A stretch of DNA of 26,694 nucleotides, taken from a virus. Both the position numbers and the translations under genes were made by a program. The notes under the pieces are model-generated. The model worked only from the letters and a program-made list of their open reading frames with translations. It made no database searches and was not told the origin of the DNA. The stretch is from IMG/VR virus record IMGVR_UViG_3300028388_004717, positions 1 through 26,694 of that record; one strand, given 5' to 3'. Below are positions 16,034 to 22,960 of the stretch, piece by piece; the stretch's first letter is position 1; each line of letters begins with the position of its first letter.

Positions 16034-17593
16034 ATGAATAAAGAAATCAAAATCATTTTGGCACTCCTCATCGCGGTGCCTGTAATCGCTGCCGCACAGG
16101 TCATCTTCCCTAACCGTGGGGGTACCGGTGTGAGTGATGCACCCGGCCAAGACCAAATACTCATTGGTAATGGCAGCGCCTATGACCTCCTCACCCTCAC
16201 TGCAGGCGATAATATATCGATTGCTACAACTAGCGGCGCACTCACCCTCACTGCCTCTATTCCCGGTGGTGGCCTCTCCAGTGCAGACATCGATACCTAT
16301 ACCGAGCTCGATACGTTAGTGGCTGATGTGACCCTGGCTCACACAGGGCTATTCGATACTGAGGCAGAGCTGGAGAGCCTGCTTGGTGATGTATCAAACG
16401 TATTCACCAACACCGACGGCAGCCTAGCTGATGATGACCTCTCAAACAATGACACCGATGACCTACTGGAGGGAGCGAGTAACCTCTATTTCTCCAATGC
16501 GCGGGTATCGAGCTACCTCACCGGCGGCACGGGTATCACAGAGAGCGGCGGCACGCTCAGTTTCGATTGTAGCGAGGTCGAGGGTGTTGGTATCAACTGT
16601 GTCGGTGAAGCTATCACCCTCGATACAATCACGCTATCTGGCGACCTCTCTGGCACCGGCACCGCCGCCATCGTAGCGAGCATCGCTGCCGGTGCGGTAG
16701 CTGATGCAGAGCTCGATTACACCGCAGTCACGCTTGCAGACTTTACCAATGATGCGGGATATCTCACCACCGTCGACATTAGCAACGACACCAACCTGGC
16801 CGGGGATAGCGAAATCGTACTCACGGGGGACACACTCTCTATCGCTAGCACCATCGCCCGCGATACTGAGCTGCACAGTGCAGTCACCCTGGCTGGCCAG
16901 GATTACCTCGGCATCGCTGGCCAAGTTATTACCGCCGGCGCTATTAATGCCGATGACCTCGGCACAGGGAGTTTCGGTGACTGGAGCTGCAACGGCACTA
17001 CCTGCAGCCTCGACACCGGTACGGTCGGCGATAACGAGCTCGACTATACCTCTCTCACCCTCAACGACCTCACATTCGATGTGGGCTCAGTATCTAAAAC
17101 CGAATTCGGCTACCTCAACGGTGTGACCAGCGCTATCCAAACCCAGCTCAACACAAAGCTCGAGACCGTCGACATCAGTAACGACACCAACCTGGCCGCC
17201 GGCCGGTCCCTTACCCTCACGGGGGATAGTGTCGCGGCCGATGCAGAGCTATACACTGAGAGTTTCTCTATCATCCTATCCGCCGCCACCACTACTGACA
17301 GCGGCAAGGCGCAGCACATTCCCAACACCGCCATCACCATAACTGAGGTAGAGTGCAGCACCGACACCGGCACGGTCACTATTCAACTCGATGAGCGTAC
17401 CGCCACCACACCCAACACTGGCGGTACCGATGTGATGACCAGCGCCTTGGTATGCGATGATAACCAGCAGACCACCTCCAGCTTTACCAACGCCGGTATC
17501 GCAGCGGGGGCGGTAATCAACCTCGACATCGATGCGATATCAGCCGGTACCCCGGCCACCCGCATCCACGTGCATTACACTATCGACGACTAA
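16034..17593 (+). CDS. Fibre-like repeat protein with N-terminal signal peptide
   Basis: 519 residues from ATG 16034 (start fixed by the TATAAT box). It begins MNKEIKIILALLIAVPVIAA followed by AQ, a clear Sec-type signal or anchor. The body is fibre-like: PNRGGTGVSDAPG, then repeated beta segments, TEFGYLNGVTSAIQTQLNTK (a well-known phage-fibre motif) and a duplicated TVDISNDTNLA block. A C-terminal beta domain carries paired cysteines (VECSTDTG, ALVCDDN). Phage fibres are normally assembled in the cytoplasm, so an export signal suggests that the protein is placed on the host surface or was taken from a host surface gene. Confidence 0.8.
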   Translation: MNKEIKIILALLIAVPVIAAAQVIFPNRGGTGVSDAPGQDQILIGNGSAYDLLTLTAGDNISIATTSGALTLTASIPGGGLSSADIDTYTELDTLVADVTLAHTGLFDTEAELESLLGDVSNVFTNTDGSLADDDLSNNDTDDLLEGASNLYFSNARVSSYLTGGTGITESGGTLSFDCSEVEGVGINCVGEAITLDTITLSGDLSGTGTAAIVASIAAGAVADAELDYTAVTLADFTNDAGYLTTVDISNDTNLAGDSEIVLTGDTLSIASTIARDTELHSAVTLAGQDYLGIAGQVITAGAINADDLGTGSFGDWSCNGTTCSLDTGTVGDNELDYTSLTLNDLTFDVGSVSKTEFGYLNGVTSAIQTQLNTKLETVDISNDTNLAAGRSLTLTGDSVAADAELYTESFSIILSAATTTDSGKAQHIPNTAITITEVECSTDTGTVTIQLDERTATTPNTGGTDVMTSALVCDDNQQTTSSFTNAGIAAGAVINLDIDAISAGTPATRIHVHYTIDD

Positions 17594-17604
17594 CCCGACC
17601 AACT

Positions 17605-18492
17605 ATGAATACATTTATCGTACACCTCAGACTGGCAATCGCAGGCATCATCATTGCGGCATTAATTGTGGCAGCATTCGTTGCGGGACCACTCCAGCTC
17701 CGCGCGGCGCTGTTCGATTACCAAAGTTTCAGCTATGACTACACATCATCGCAAGGAGGCAATGTGTGGGACCTCCACTTCGATGGCACGTATCTGTATA
17801 TGGCAAACTACAGCACTGATACTATCTATGTATACACGCCCGACTGCGGCGCAGGCAGTCTCACTAAAGAGGTGACTGAACTCGACTTTAGTACCTACGG
17901 CGGCTCTCCATCCGGTATGACCTCAGACGGCACCTATCTATACGTCGCCGACTTGGGCGCTGATGAGGTATTTATCTTCAACCTGAGTGACCTATCCTAT
18001 ACAGGCACCTCATTCGATACCCTTGACGATGGTGCGGGCTTGGTGGGAGGTATGACCTATGACGGCACCCATCTCTACCTCGCCGATTTACAAGATAGTG
18101 ATTACTACAAATATGAGACCGACGGCACATTCGTCACTACCGGCAATTTAAGTCACTCCTCAGCCTGGGGTGCGACATATACCGGCAGCAATTTTTACGT
18201 CGCCGACCGAGGGACCGGCCGGGTCTATGAATACAACAGCAGTTTCGTATACACGGGTAATTTCTATACCCTCACTGCACAAACGAGCAACGACGTTCGC
18301 GGCATCGCCTGGGATGGAGAGTATTTCTGGATTGCAGACCCATCCAATGACCGTATCTACTGCTACGAGGGACCAAGTGGCACTCATTCGTGGTGGGGCG
18401 GAGGAGGCGGTGGAGGCGGTGGTAGTGAGGAGCCCGCTGCTGGTAGCATTATCATCATCGCCAGCAATAGAGAGGAGAGCAGCAGCGTATAA
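17605..18492 (+). CDS. Exported beta-propeller-like protein
   Basis: 295 residues. A hydrophobic segment at about residues 10-32 (LAIAGIIIAALIVAAFVAGP) is a signal peptide or anchor. Residues about 35-255 contain at least five repeats of the pattern LHFDGTYLYMANYST-DTIYVY / MTSDGTYLYVADLGADEVFI, as in NHL- or SMP-30-like propellers. A glycine run then links to a short hydrophobic strand (GSIIIIASNREE). The repeat type suggests binding of sugars or proteins outside the cell. It directly follows the other signal-bearing gene, so both are probably made together. Enzymatic activity is not evident. Confidence 0.75.
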   Translation: MNTFIVHLRLAIAGIIIAALIVAAFVAGPLQLRAALFDYQSFSYDYTSSQGGNVWDLHFDGTYLYMANYSTDTIYVYTPDCGAGSLTKEVTELDFSTYGGSPSGMTSDGTYLYVADLGADEVFIFNLSDLSYTGTSFDTLDDGAGLVGGMTYDGTHLYLADLQDSDYYKYETDGTFVTTGNLSHSSAWGATYTGSNFYVADRGTGRVYEYNSSFVYTGNFYTLTAQTSNDVRGIAWDGEYFWIADPSNDRIYCYEGPSGTHSWWGGGGGGGGGSEEPAAGSIIIIASNREESSSV

Positions 18493-18493
18493 T
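18488..18493 (+). promoter_or_regulatory. -10 box for leaderless mRNA
   Basis: TATAAT ends 6 nt before ATG 18500. It overlaps the stop codon of the previous gene. Confidence 0.65.
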
Positions 18494-18499
18494 GTATAA

Positions 18500-18907
18500 A
18501 TGATGTGCAACAAAGAAGAAACCAAGCAAGCCGTTCACGAAGTTATTTTCGAGACCAACGAGGATGGCGAGACCTACATCGGCCGGGAGGTTAATCGGCA
18601 CGTGGACCACAAAGCTACCGAGATAGTGAGCCAGCTCACGCTGCGCTTTGGTATTCCCTTTATCGCCCTCGTATTCGCCAGCGCCGGCGCGTGGTACACC
18701 CTACGGGCCGACGTAGCCGACAACACCGAGGCGCTACAGGAGGGTGGCCGGTATACCGAAAATGATGCAATCCAAGACCAACGGCTACAGGAGGGCCGCG
18801 ACAGCCGGCAGGATGAGGAGATTGCAAACCTGCGGCAGGACACCAACGTTCGACTGGATAACATCGATAATAAACTCGACCGGCTCATCCAGTCACTACT
18901 GCCGTGA
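18500..18907 (+). CDS. Membrane protein with C-terminal coiled coil (lysis region)
   Basis: 135 residues. The soluble N-terminus (1-48) is acidic; one TM segment follows at about 51-70 (IPFIALVFASAGAWYTL). The C-terminal 65 residues are a heptad-rich coiled coil (EIANLRQDTNVRLDNIDNKL). This TM-plus-coil layout with endolysin and holin directly downstream resembles XhlA-type or spanin-like lysis accessories. Which side of the membrane the coil faces cannot be told. Confidence 0.7.
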   Translation: MMCNKEETKQAVHEVIFETNEDGETYIGREVNRHVDHKATEIVSQLTLRFGIPFIALVFASAGAWYTLRADVADNTEALQEGGRYTENDAIQDQRLQEGRDSRQDEEIANLRQDTNVRLDNIDNKLDRLIQSLLP

Positions 18908-18913
18908 TATCAT
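18908..18913 (+). promoter_or_regulatory. Extended -10 box for leaderless endolysin mRNA
   Basis: TGA-TATCAT ends 7 nt before ATG 18921. Confidence 0.6.
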
Positions 18914-18920
18914 TCTCTAT

Positions 18921-19982
18921 ATGAATATCAAACTCTACACCACCAGCCGCACCGCCCGCGTTGAACAGGTGGCGGATGAGTGGGCGCTGGGCTTAATGCA
19001 GACACCCGGCCGGCCAACGATTACCGTCGAGGTCATCCGCAAGGTACCGCGCCGGGTAGAGACAACACACGCACTCGACGGCGGCGGCCGGCTCGACTGG
19101 GATTGGCTCCTGGAGCAATTCCCCAAAGCGGATGATGAGGGTGTGATATTTCACTTCACCCCGTACTACCGCAGCAAGTGGGGTCTCAAACCCGGCATCA
19201 ACGGCAGCCGCAATACGAGCCACAAAACAACTCCGGTATTTTGGGTCTGCGCCAATGTAGGTGCGCCGGCATCACGCCGTGATGGTCCCGGCTACCCCGA
19301 GCACATCACCGAGCTCCACCGCCTGCTCTATCACGAAATGGCGCACTTCGATGAGGACCAAGACGATTTACTCGGTAATCAACTCCCCCAAGAGAGTGTT
19401 CACTATATGGACTATACCCAAAATGCAATACACCGCTACCCGGAGCTTGTAAACTACCGCAAGCTGACCCTGCTCGAGCGCATCCGCACCACCCTGGCAG
19501 CTATCGTGGCGCGGCTCCTCAACGAGCAACAGCGCGATGATGACATCAGCTACCTGCACCCTATCAAAGAGAAACGAGCCTACATCTCCCAGGTGTATGG
19601 TGTGCGTAATGCGCTATACAAAAAGACCGGCCGCCACATCGGGACCGATTACGCCATCCCCGTCGGCACTAAACTATTCGCTCCGCGCTACTGCCGGGTC
19701 ACAGCTACCGGCACGCACCGCGTGCTCGGTAATTGGTGCATCCTGCAGTACACCATCGGCAGCCAGCAGTATGAGGAGCGCTGGCTGCACCTCCAGGCTG
19801 CACCGGCCTTGGGTCACTACCCCCAGGGTGCAGTAGTGGCTCGGTCTGGCAATACCGGCCTCTCAACTGGACCACACCTCCACCGGGAGGTGTGGCTGGA
19901 GCAGGTAGATATTGCCGCTATTAATCACCGCAACTGGGCGCAACTTACCCGCGACCCAGAGGCACCATTCGTATCATTATGA
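18921..19982 (+). CDS. Endolysin with two metallopeptidase signatures (HExxH + M23)
   Basis: 353 residues from ATG 18921 (start set by the -10 box). The C-terminal domain is a LytM/M23 endopeptidase: GRHIGTDYAIPVGTKLFAP at about 237-255 gives zinc ligands H239 and D243, WLHL gives H290, and GPHLHREVW gives H321. M23 enzymes cut peptide cross-bridges of the cell wall. The N-terminal domain holds HEMAH at 138-142 followed by FDEDQDD, an independent zincin-like HExxH motif. A helical linker (about 176-205) separates them. There is no signal peptide, so export depends on the holin. A protein with both motifs is unusual among phage endolysins that I know. Confidence 0.85.
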   Translation: MNIKLYTTSRTARVEQVADEWALGLMQTPGRPTITVEVIRKVPRRVETTHALDGGGRLDWDWLLEQFPKADDEGVIFHFTPYYRSKWGLKPGINGSRNTSHKTTPVFWVCANVGAPASRRDGPGYPEHITELHRLLYHEMAHFDEDQDDLLGNQLPQESVHYMDYTQNAIHRYPELVNYRKLTLLERIRTTLAAIVARLLNEQQRDDDISYLHPIKEKRAYISQVYGVRNALYKKTGRHIGTDYAIPVGTKLFAPRYCRVTATGTHRVLGNWCILQYTIGSQQYEERWLHLQAAPALGHYPQGAVVARSGNTGLSTGPHLHREVWLEQVDIAAINHRNWAQLTRDPEAPFVSL

Positions 19983-20224
19983 CATTACAAAAATTTCTCA
20001 CCTCATCCGCCAACCCAAATGAGGTCTCACTCACTATCCGCTCGCTACTCGTTGCAGTGGTCCCGATTATGATGATTGTCACCGGCCTGCCCGAGGCAGA
20101 CATCCAGCCGATTGTGGATACCGTTGTGGATATCGTATATCTCGCGGCTTCACTACTGGCTGCAATCGGTACGTGCTACGGCCTCCTCCGCAAGCTCTAC
20201 CACAAACGCTGGAGCGCAGTGTAG
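19979..20224 (+). CDS. Holin candidate
   Basis: 81 residues with two hydrophobic helices (about 20-38, LRSLLVAVVPIMMIVTG-like, and about 50-70, IVYLAASLLAAIGTCYGLL) and a basic tail RKLYHKRWSAV. It overlaps the endolysin stop as ATGA, so it is translationally coupled. Size, topology and neighbourhood fit a class II-like holin that releases the endolysin. Confidence 0.8.
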   Translation: MTLQKFLTSSANPNEVSLTIRSLLVAVVPIMMIVTGLPEADIQPIVDTVVDIVYLAASLLAAIGTCYGLLRKLYHKRWSAV

Positions 20225-20230
20225 TATAAT
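20225..20230 (+). promoter_or_regulatory. -10 box of intergenic small RNA
   Basis: TATAAT starts within the holin stop codon (20222-20224 boundary) and ends 6 nt before the first paired base of the hairpin at 20237. The same 6-nt rule holds as at the leaderless genes. Confidence 0.55.
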
Positions 20231-20236
20231 GAGTGA

Positions 20237-20330
20237 GGTCTGGAGGTAGGTGTAGCAGCTATCTCTCCAGACCGGCTCAACGACATCAATATATTCCGCA
20301 AAGCCCACTCCCCTCGGTGGGCTTTGTGCT
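20237..20330 (+). ncRNA. Candidate small RNA 1 (5' hairpin + terminator)
   Basis: The stretch between holin and the next promoter has no gene. GGTCTGGAG (20237-20245) pairs perfectly with CTCCAGACC (20265-20273), and the first G of the stem is exactly at the transcription start predicted from TATAAT. A linker of about 25 nt with GCTCAACGACATCAATA follows. The 3' end is a 10-bp terminator hairpin (20299-20308 with 20317-20326). No start codon with a meaningful frame is present. Function unknown; similar architecture is seen at 22456 and 23243. Confidence 0.55.
20299..20326 (+). terminator. Terminator hairpin
   Basis: CAAAGCCCAC pairs perfectly with GTGGGCTTTG across an 8-nt loop; the T run is within the stem and no long U-tract follows, so efficiency is uncertain. 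Confidence 0.7.
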
Positions 20331-20346
20331 ATCCACAGTATGCTCC

Positions 20347-20376
20347 GTATACTAGTATACTAAAATATGCTATACT
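20347..20376 (+). promoter_or_regulatory. Promoter with 14-bp palindromic operator candidate
   Basis: GTATACTAGTATAC at 20347-20360 is a perfect 14-bp palindrome covering the -35 region of an extended -10 (TGC-TATACT, box at 20371-20376). Transcription would start near 20383 and give a leader of about 31 nt before ATG 20414. The palindrome is a likely site for a dimeric repressor or activator, perhaps the HTH proteins encoded at 15676 or 20753. Confidence 0.55.
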
Positions 20377-20413
20377 CTGGGCAGGTCGACGTTATGAGCC
20401 AATCAATATATAT

Positions 20414-20749
20414 ATGGATAAATTACAACCAATCCACCTCGTTGCCATTGTGGCACTCGTAGTATTCGCCATCGCCATCATTGGTGTGCTGAGCAACCAA
20501 CGAGCAGAAATCGCGGCCGATGAGGCAGCTGCTACGACGGCTACTGAGCGAGCGGTGTACCTGGAGCAGATGCGCCAGGCCAACCTGGATGAGTGTTTTG
20601 CTAACGCTTGGCAGTTGTACAGTGCTGACTGGGATGGCCAGTGTGAGCTGGCTGGTGAGCCGGCAGACTGCACACTTTATGAGACCCAATACGAGCTGGT
20701 CGAGCAACGCTACGCCGAGGCTAAAGCGCTCTGCCTCGCCCGGTACTAG
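20414..20749 (+). CDS. Small membrane protein with spaced cysteines
   Basis: 111 residues. One N-terminal TM (about 7-26, IHLVAIVALVVFAIAIIGVL) is followed by a charged helix and a cysteine motif: NLDECFANAWQLYSADWDGQ, then CELAGEPADC, then a final KALCLARY. The YxxxWxxxC...C layout is one that I remember from many small proteins in Patescibacteria genomes; this is a memory-based hint for the host. In this place it may serve as a spanin-like or membrane accessory lysis protein. ATG 20414 is chosen because it directly precedes the TM segment. Confidence 0.7.
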   Translation: MDKLQPIHLVAIVALVVFAIAIIGVLSNQRAEIAADEAAATTATERAVYLEQMRQANLDECFANAWQLYSADWDGQCELAGEPADCTLYETQYELVEQRYAEAKALCLARY

Positions 20750-20752
20750 CCT

Positions 20753-20962
20753 ATGCCTAAAAACGTACTCACTCCGTACAAACTAAAACCAAAGCAGCGC
20801 CGCATCCTGGCTAACTACCTCGCACACCGAGGCGGCCGCGATGAGACCGCTGCCGCACTTGGCATCAGTACGCAACGCCTGTACACGATGACCAATGCAA
20901 TTATTCGACACGCCTGCCGCACGAAACGCATCGACATCGATGCTGTGCTAAAGGATTACTAA
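20753..20962 (+). CDS. Small HTH protein, 69 aa
   Basis: A basic protein, MPKNVLTPYKLKPKQRRILA, then NYLAHRGGRDETAAALGIST, then QRLYTMTNAIIRHACR. The middle segment has the shape of a helix-turn-helix (DETAAALGISTQRLYTMTNAI) as in sigma-like or Fis-like small regulators. It is three bases downstream of the previous stop and belongs to the same transcript. Probably a phage transcription regulator; target unknown. Confidence 0.65.
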   Translation: MPKNVLTPYKLKPKQRRILANYLAHRGGRDETAAALGISTQRLYTMTNAIIRHACRTKRIDIDAVLKDY

Positions 20963-20974
20963 ACCAACCACACT

Positions 20975-21076
20975 ATGAGCAATCCTCTCTATGATGTACC
21001 GGCCTGGCAACAGCTACACTGGCTGCAGCACGGCGCAGAGCAATCTATCGAGCGTGACCTGCCCGAGTGTGAATAA
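20975..21076 (+). CDS. Very small hypothetical protein, 33 aa
   Basis: ATG 20975 to TAA 21076, MSNPLYDVPAWQQLHWLQHG and an acidic end. It fills the 121-bp gap between the HTH gene and the SSB with good spacing, but no domain is visible. It could be a leader or a chance frame. Confidence 0.4.
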   Translation: MSNPLYDVPAWQQLHWLQHGAEQSIERDLPECE

Positions 21077-21083
21077 AACTGCT

Positions 21084-21803
21084 ATGACCAACACAACAGA
21101 TGACTTTTTCGCTAACGCGCCAACTGATTACGAGGTACCCAAAGGCGAAAGCCGGTACCTAAAATTCAAGCAGCCCGGCCAGTACAAGCTCCGCATCCTG
21201 CAGCGCCCAATCTTTGGGTGGGAGGCCTGGACTGTCGGTGAGGATGGCAAGGACCATCCAGTGCGCTTTGCAATGGATAGCCGCCCAACTGATGTGAGCC
21301 CGTACCGTAACGGCAAGCTGAGCCACTTCTGGGCGATGCCGGTGTACAACTTCAATACCCAACGGGTAGAGGTACTCAACATCACCCAAGCCACTATTCA
21401 GCAGCAAATCGAAGCCTATGCCCGCAATACTGACTGGGGCAGCCCACTCGCGTACAACCTAACCATCACCCGCGCCGGCACCGGCCTCAACGATACCAAG
21501 TACAGTGTAGTGGCCAGCCCACACTCAGCCCTGCCCGAGGAGGCGCTGGCTGAGTGGGAGCAAGTACAAGCTGATGGCTTCGACATCACTGAGCTGATGC
21601 GTGATGGCGACCCGTTCACAACTAAAGACGGCAACCCGCAGCACGTAGCGCCAGAGGCTCCACAAGCGCCTCAGACGGCCGCACCCGCTCAACCCGAGCC
21701 AGTAGCCGCACCGGCTCCAGAAACGCCGCAGGTGGCACCACAGCCAGCCACACCGCCTGCTCCAGCCGCAGCACCGGTCAATACTAACCAACCAACCGCA
21801 TAG
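21084..21803 (+). CDS. Single-stranded DNA-binding protein
   Basis: 239 residues from ATG 21084. The core (about residues 20-150) shows the pattern of phage SSBs: SRYLKFKQPGQYKLRILQ, the RVEVLNITQATIQQQIEAY segment, DWGSPLAYNLTITRAGTGL and YSVVASPHS. These form an OB fold that coats ssDNA during replication and recombination. Residues about 180-239 are a long Pro/Ala/Gln linker (PEAPQAPQTAAPAQPEPVA-like), a flexible tail; unlike cellular SSB it does not end in a typical acidic tip. No polymerase is encoded nearby, so it probably works with host replication proteins. Confidence 0.8.
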   Translation: MTNTTDDFFANAPTDYEVPKGESRYLKFKQPGQYKLRILQRPIFGWEAWTVGEDGKDHPVRFAMDSRPTDVSPYRNGKLSHFWAMPVYNFNTQRVEVLNITQATIQQQIEAYARNTDWGSPLAYNLTITRAGTGLNDTKYSVVASPHSALPEEALAEWEQVQADGFDITELMRDGDPFTTKDGNPQHVAPEAPQAPQTAAPAQPEPVAAPAPETPQVAPQPATPPAPAAAPVNTNQPTA

Positions 21804-21805
21804 CT

Positions 21806-22138
21806 ATGAAGAAACTGCTACTCAACATCTCGGTGAACGGCAACATCATTCACACGCGCGAAATCACCGCCGCCGAGGCACTAAAGGAATTCGAGCGGGG
21901 TGCAGATACAGCACCCACCGCACCCGCTAAACGCGCAAAGCGCAGCGGCCGCCAAGCAGGCAAACCAAACCGCTGCCGCATCTGCGGCAAGGTAGGCCGC
22001 ACGGCACTGAGCTGCAAAGCGGACAAAAAACATCCGCGCCAAAAAGACAACGATGGTCGACTGCTTACTACTGAGCCATCCGAGGAGCGCTCAGAATGGC
22101 AACCGCTCAGCAGCCTCAACCGTACCGTGACCGTATGA
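21806..22138 (+). CDS. Basic protein with zinc knuckle, 110 aa
   Basis: Begins two bases after the SSB stop. Residues about 1-35 form an alpha/beta unit (KKLLLNISVNGNIIHTREIT). Residues 45-65 are Ala/Lys/Arg rich and the centre has CRICGKVGRTALSC, a plausible three-cysteine zinc knuckle, followed by a basic stretch KADKKHPRQKD. Likely nucleic-acid binding. Being in one operon with the SSB it may take part in DNA handling. No named family. Confidence 0.65.
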   Translation: MKKLLLNISVNGNIIHTREITAAEALKEFERGADTAPTAPAKRAKRSGRQAGKPNRCRICGKVGRTALSCKADKKHPRQKDNDGRLLTTEPSEERSEWQPLSSLNRTVTV

Positions 22139-22251
22139 TAGAGGAGCTGCACGGTCCTATCCGCCGCAAACCATCCCAACCCCGGCGCAACCATACGCTG
22201 AGCATCGGGCTCATCATCCTGGTCGCTATCGTGTGGGTACTCATCACCTAG
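22135..22251 (+). CDS. Small single-TM protein, 38 aa
   Basis: Overlaps the previous stop as ATGA. A basic N-terminus (IRRKPSQPRRNH) is followed by one hydrophobic helix LSIGLIILVAIVWVLIT that ends at the C-terminus: a tail-anchored miniprotein. An in-frame ATG at 22096 would add 13 residues. The positive-inside layout favours a real membrane protein. Confidence 0.5.
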   Translation: MIEELHGPIRRKPSQPRRNHTLSIGLIILVAIVWVLIT

Positions 22252-22253
22252 AT

Positions 22254-22451
22254 ATGGCACAGAAAAAACTAGACCCCACCATCCGCTACATCACCATCAC
22301 CCTCCGCGCAGAGCTGAACTCGGGTGCAGTGGAATTCGTGAGCAGTGGCACCGAGCCTGTCGACACGATGATACGCAAGATGAAGCTCCAGGTGCGAAAT
22401 AAATATCCCGGCCTCGAGGGTAAAACAATTCGCACAATCGATGTATACTAG
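22254..22451 (+). CDS. Small hypothetical protein, 65 aa
   Basis: MAQKKLDPTIRYITITLRAE, alpha/beta, soluble. It begins two bases after the TM protein and ends with a -10 box for the downstream RNA overlapping its last codons. No recognised domain. Confidence 0.6.
   Translation: MAQKKLDPTIRYITITLRAELNSGAVEFVSSGTEPVDTMIRKMKLQVRNKYPGLEGKTIRTIDVY
22444..22449 (+). promoter_or_regulatory. -10 box of intergenic small RNA 2
   Basis: TATACT is embedded in the final codons of the gene ending at 22451 and ends 6 nt before the hairpin at 22456. Confidence 0.5.
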
Positions 22452-22455
22452 GTGA

Positions 22456-22522
22456 GCAGCTAACGCTGCGAGCTCTACGTCGATACACAACACACCCGTC
22501 AGTGGCCTGGCGGGTGTGTTGT
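22456..22522 (+). ncRNA. Candidate small RNA 2 (5' hairpin + terminator)
   Basis: GCAGC-TAAC-GCTGC (22456-22469) forms a perfect hairpin starting exactly at the predicted transcription start. The linker contains GCTCTACGTCGATA, similar to the linker of RNA 1 (GCTCAACGACATCAATA). The 3' end is a 12-bp perfect stem (22487-22498 with 22511-22522). No coding frame fits. It probably belongs to the same RNA type as the one at 20237. Confidence 0.5.
22487..22522 (+). terminator. Terminator hairpin
   Basis: ACAACACACCCG pairs perfectly with CGGGTGTGTTGT across a 12-nt loop; only a weak U-tract (ATTATGT) follows. Confidence 0.7.
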
Positions 22523-22562
22523 ATTATGTAAAGAGGAGCACCTATAAAAAAGGAGAGACACG

Positions 22563-22757
22563 ATGACCAAAGCCGTTACCGAAGATGGTCACACCTTTGG
22601 CCTCACCCAATGCGCTGCCTGCGGGGACCTTATCCACCAAGAGGAGGCCCTCGTTAAGACGGTACACGCCGGGCAGAGCACATTGCAGGAGCATTTCTGC
22701 GGCACCAACTGCCATCACCGCTGGTATATCAACCGGCTCAACACAATGGGGCTGTAA
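22563..22757 (+). CDS. Small zinc-finger protein, 64 aa
   Basis: Preceded by AAAAAAGGAG at 7-8 nt from the ATG, one of the few clear Shine-Dalgarno sites in the window. The protein has CAACGDLIH and, about 28 residues later, CGTNCHHRWY, a C2-C2/H type zinc site. The same layout occurs in the next gene (CANCGLIHY and CRPSCHRRYH), so the two are tandem paralogues or members of one family. Possibly nucleic-acid binding. Confidence 0.7.
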   Translation: MTKAVTEDGHTFGLTQCAACGDLIHQEEALVKTVHAGQSTLQEHFCGTNCHHRWYINRLNTMGL

Positions 22758-22960
22758 TGCGGCGGGGGCTAGAAAAATGCGCCAACTGTGGCCTCATCCA
22801 CTACATCAACCAATCACCCGCGGTATATATTGGCGGGCAGTACTACTGCCGGCCATCCTGCCATCGCAGGTACCACGAAACCAAAAAGGAGATATCCAAT
22901 GCGGATGGTACTACTCGCATCGCTGCTCCTCACGGCAGCGGCATCTGCGGCCGAGACTGA
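22757..22960 (+). CDS. Small zinc-finger protein, 67 aa (paralogue of previous)
   Basis: Start overlaps the previous stop by one base (TAATG). CANCGLIHY at residues 8-16 and YYCRPSCHRRYH at about 29-40 form the zinc site shared with its neighbour. The last third is different and overlaps the signal-peptide gene at 22899 by 62 bp in another frame, so the C-terminus may be under little constraint. Confidence 0.6.
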   Translation: MRRGLEKCANCGLIHYINQSPAVYIGGQYYCRPSCHRRYHETKKEISNADGTTRIAAPHGSGICGRD

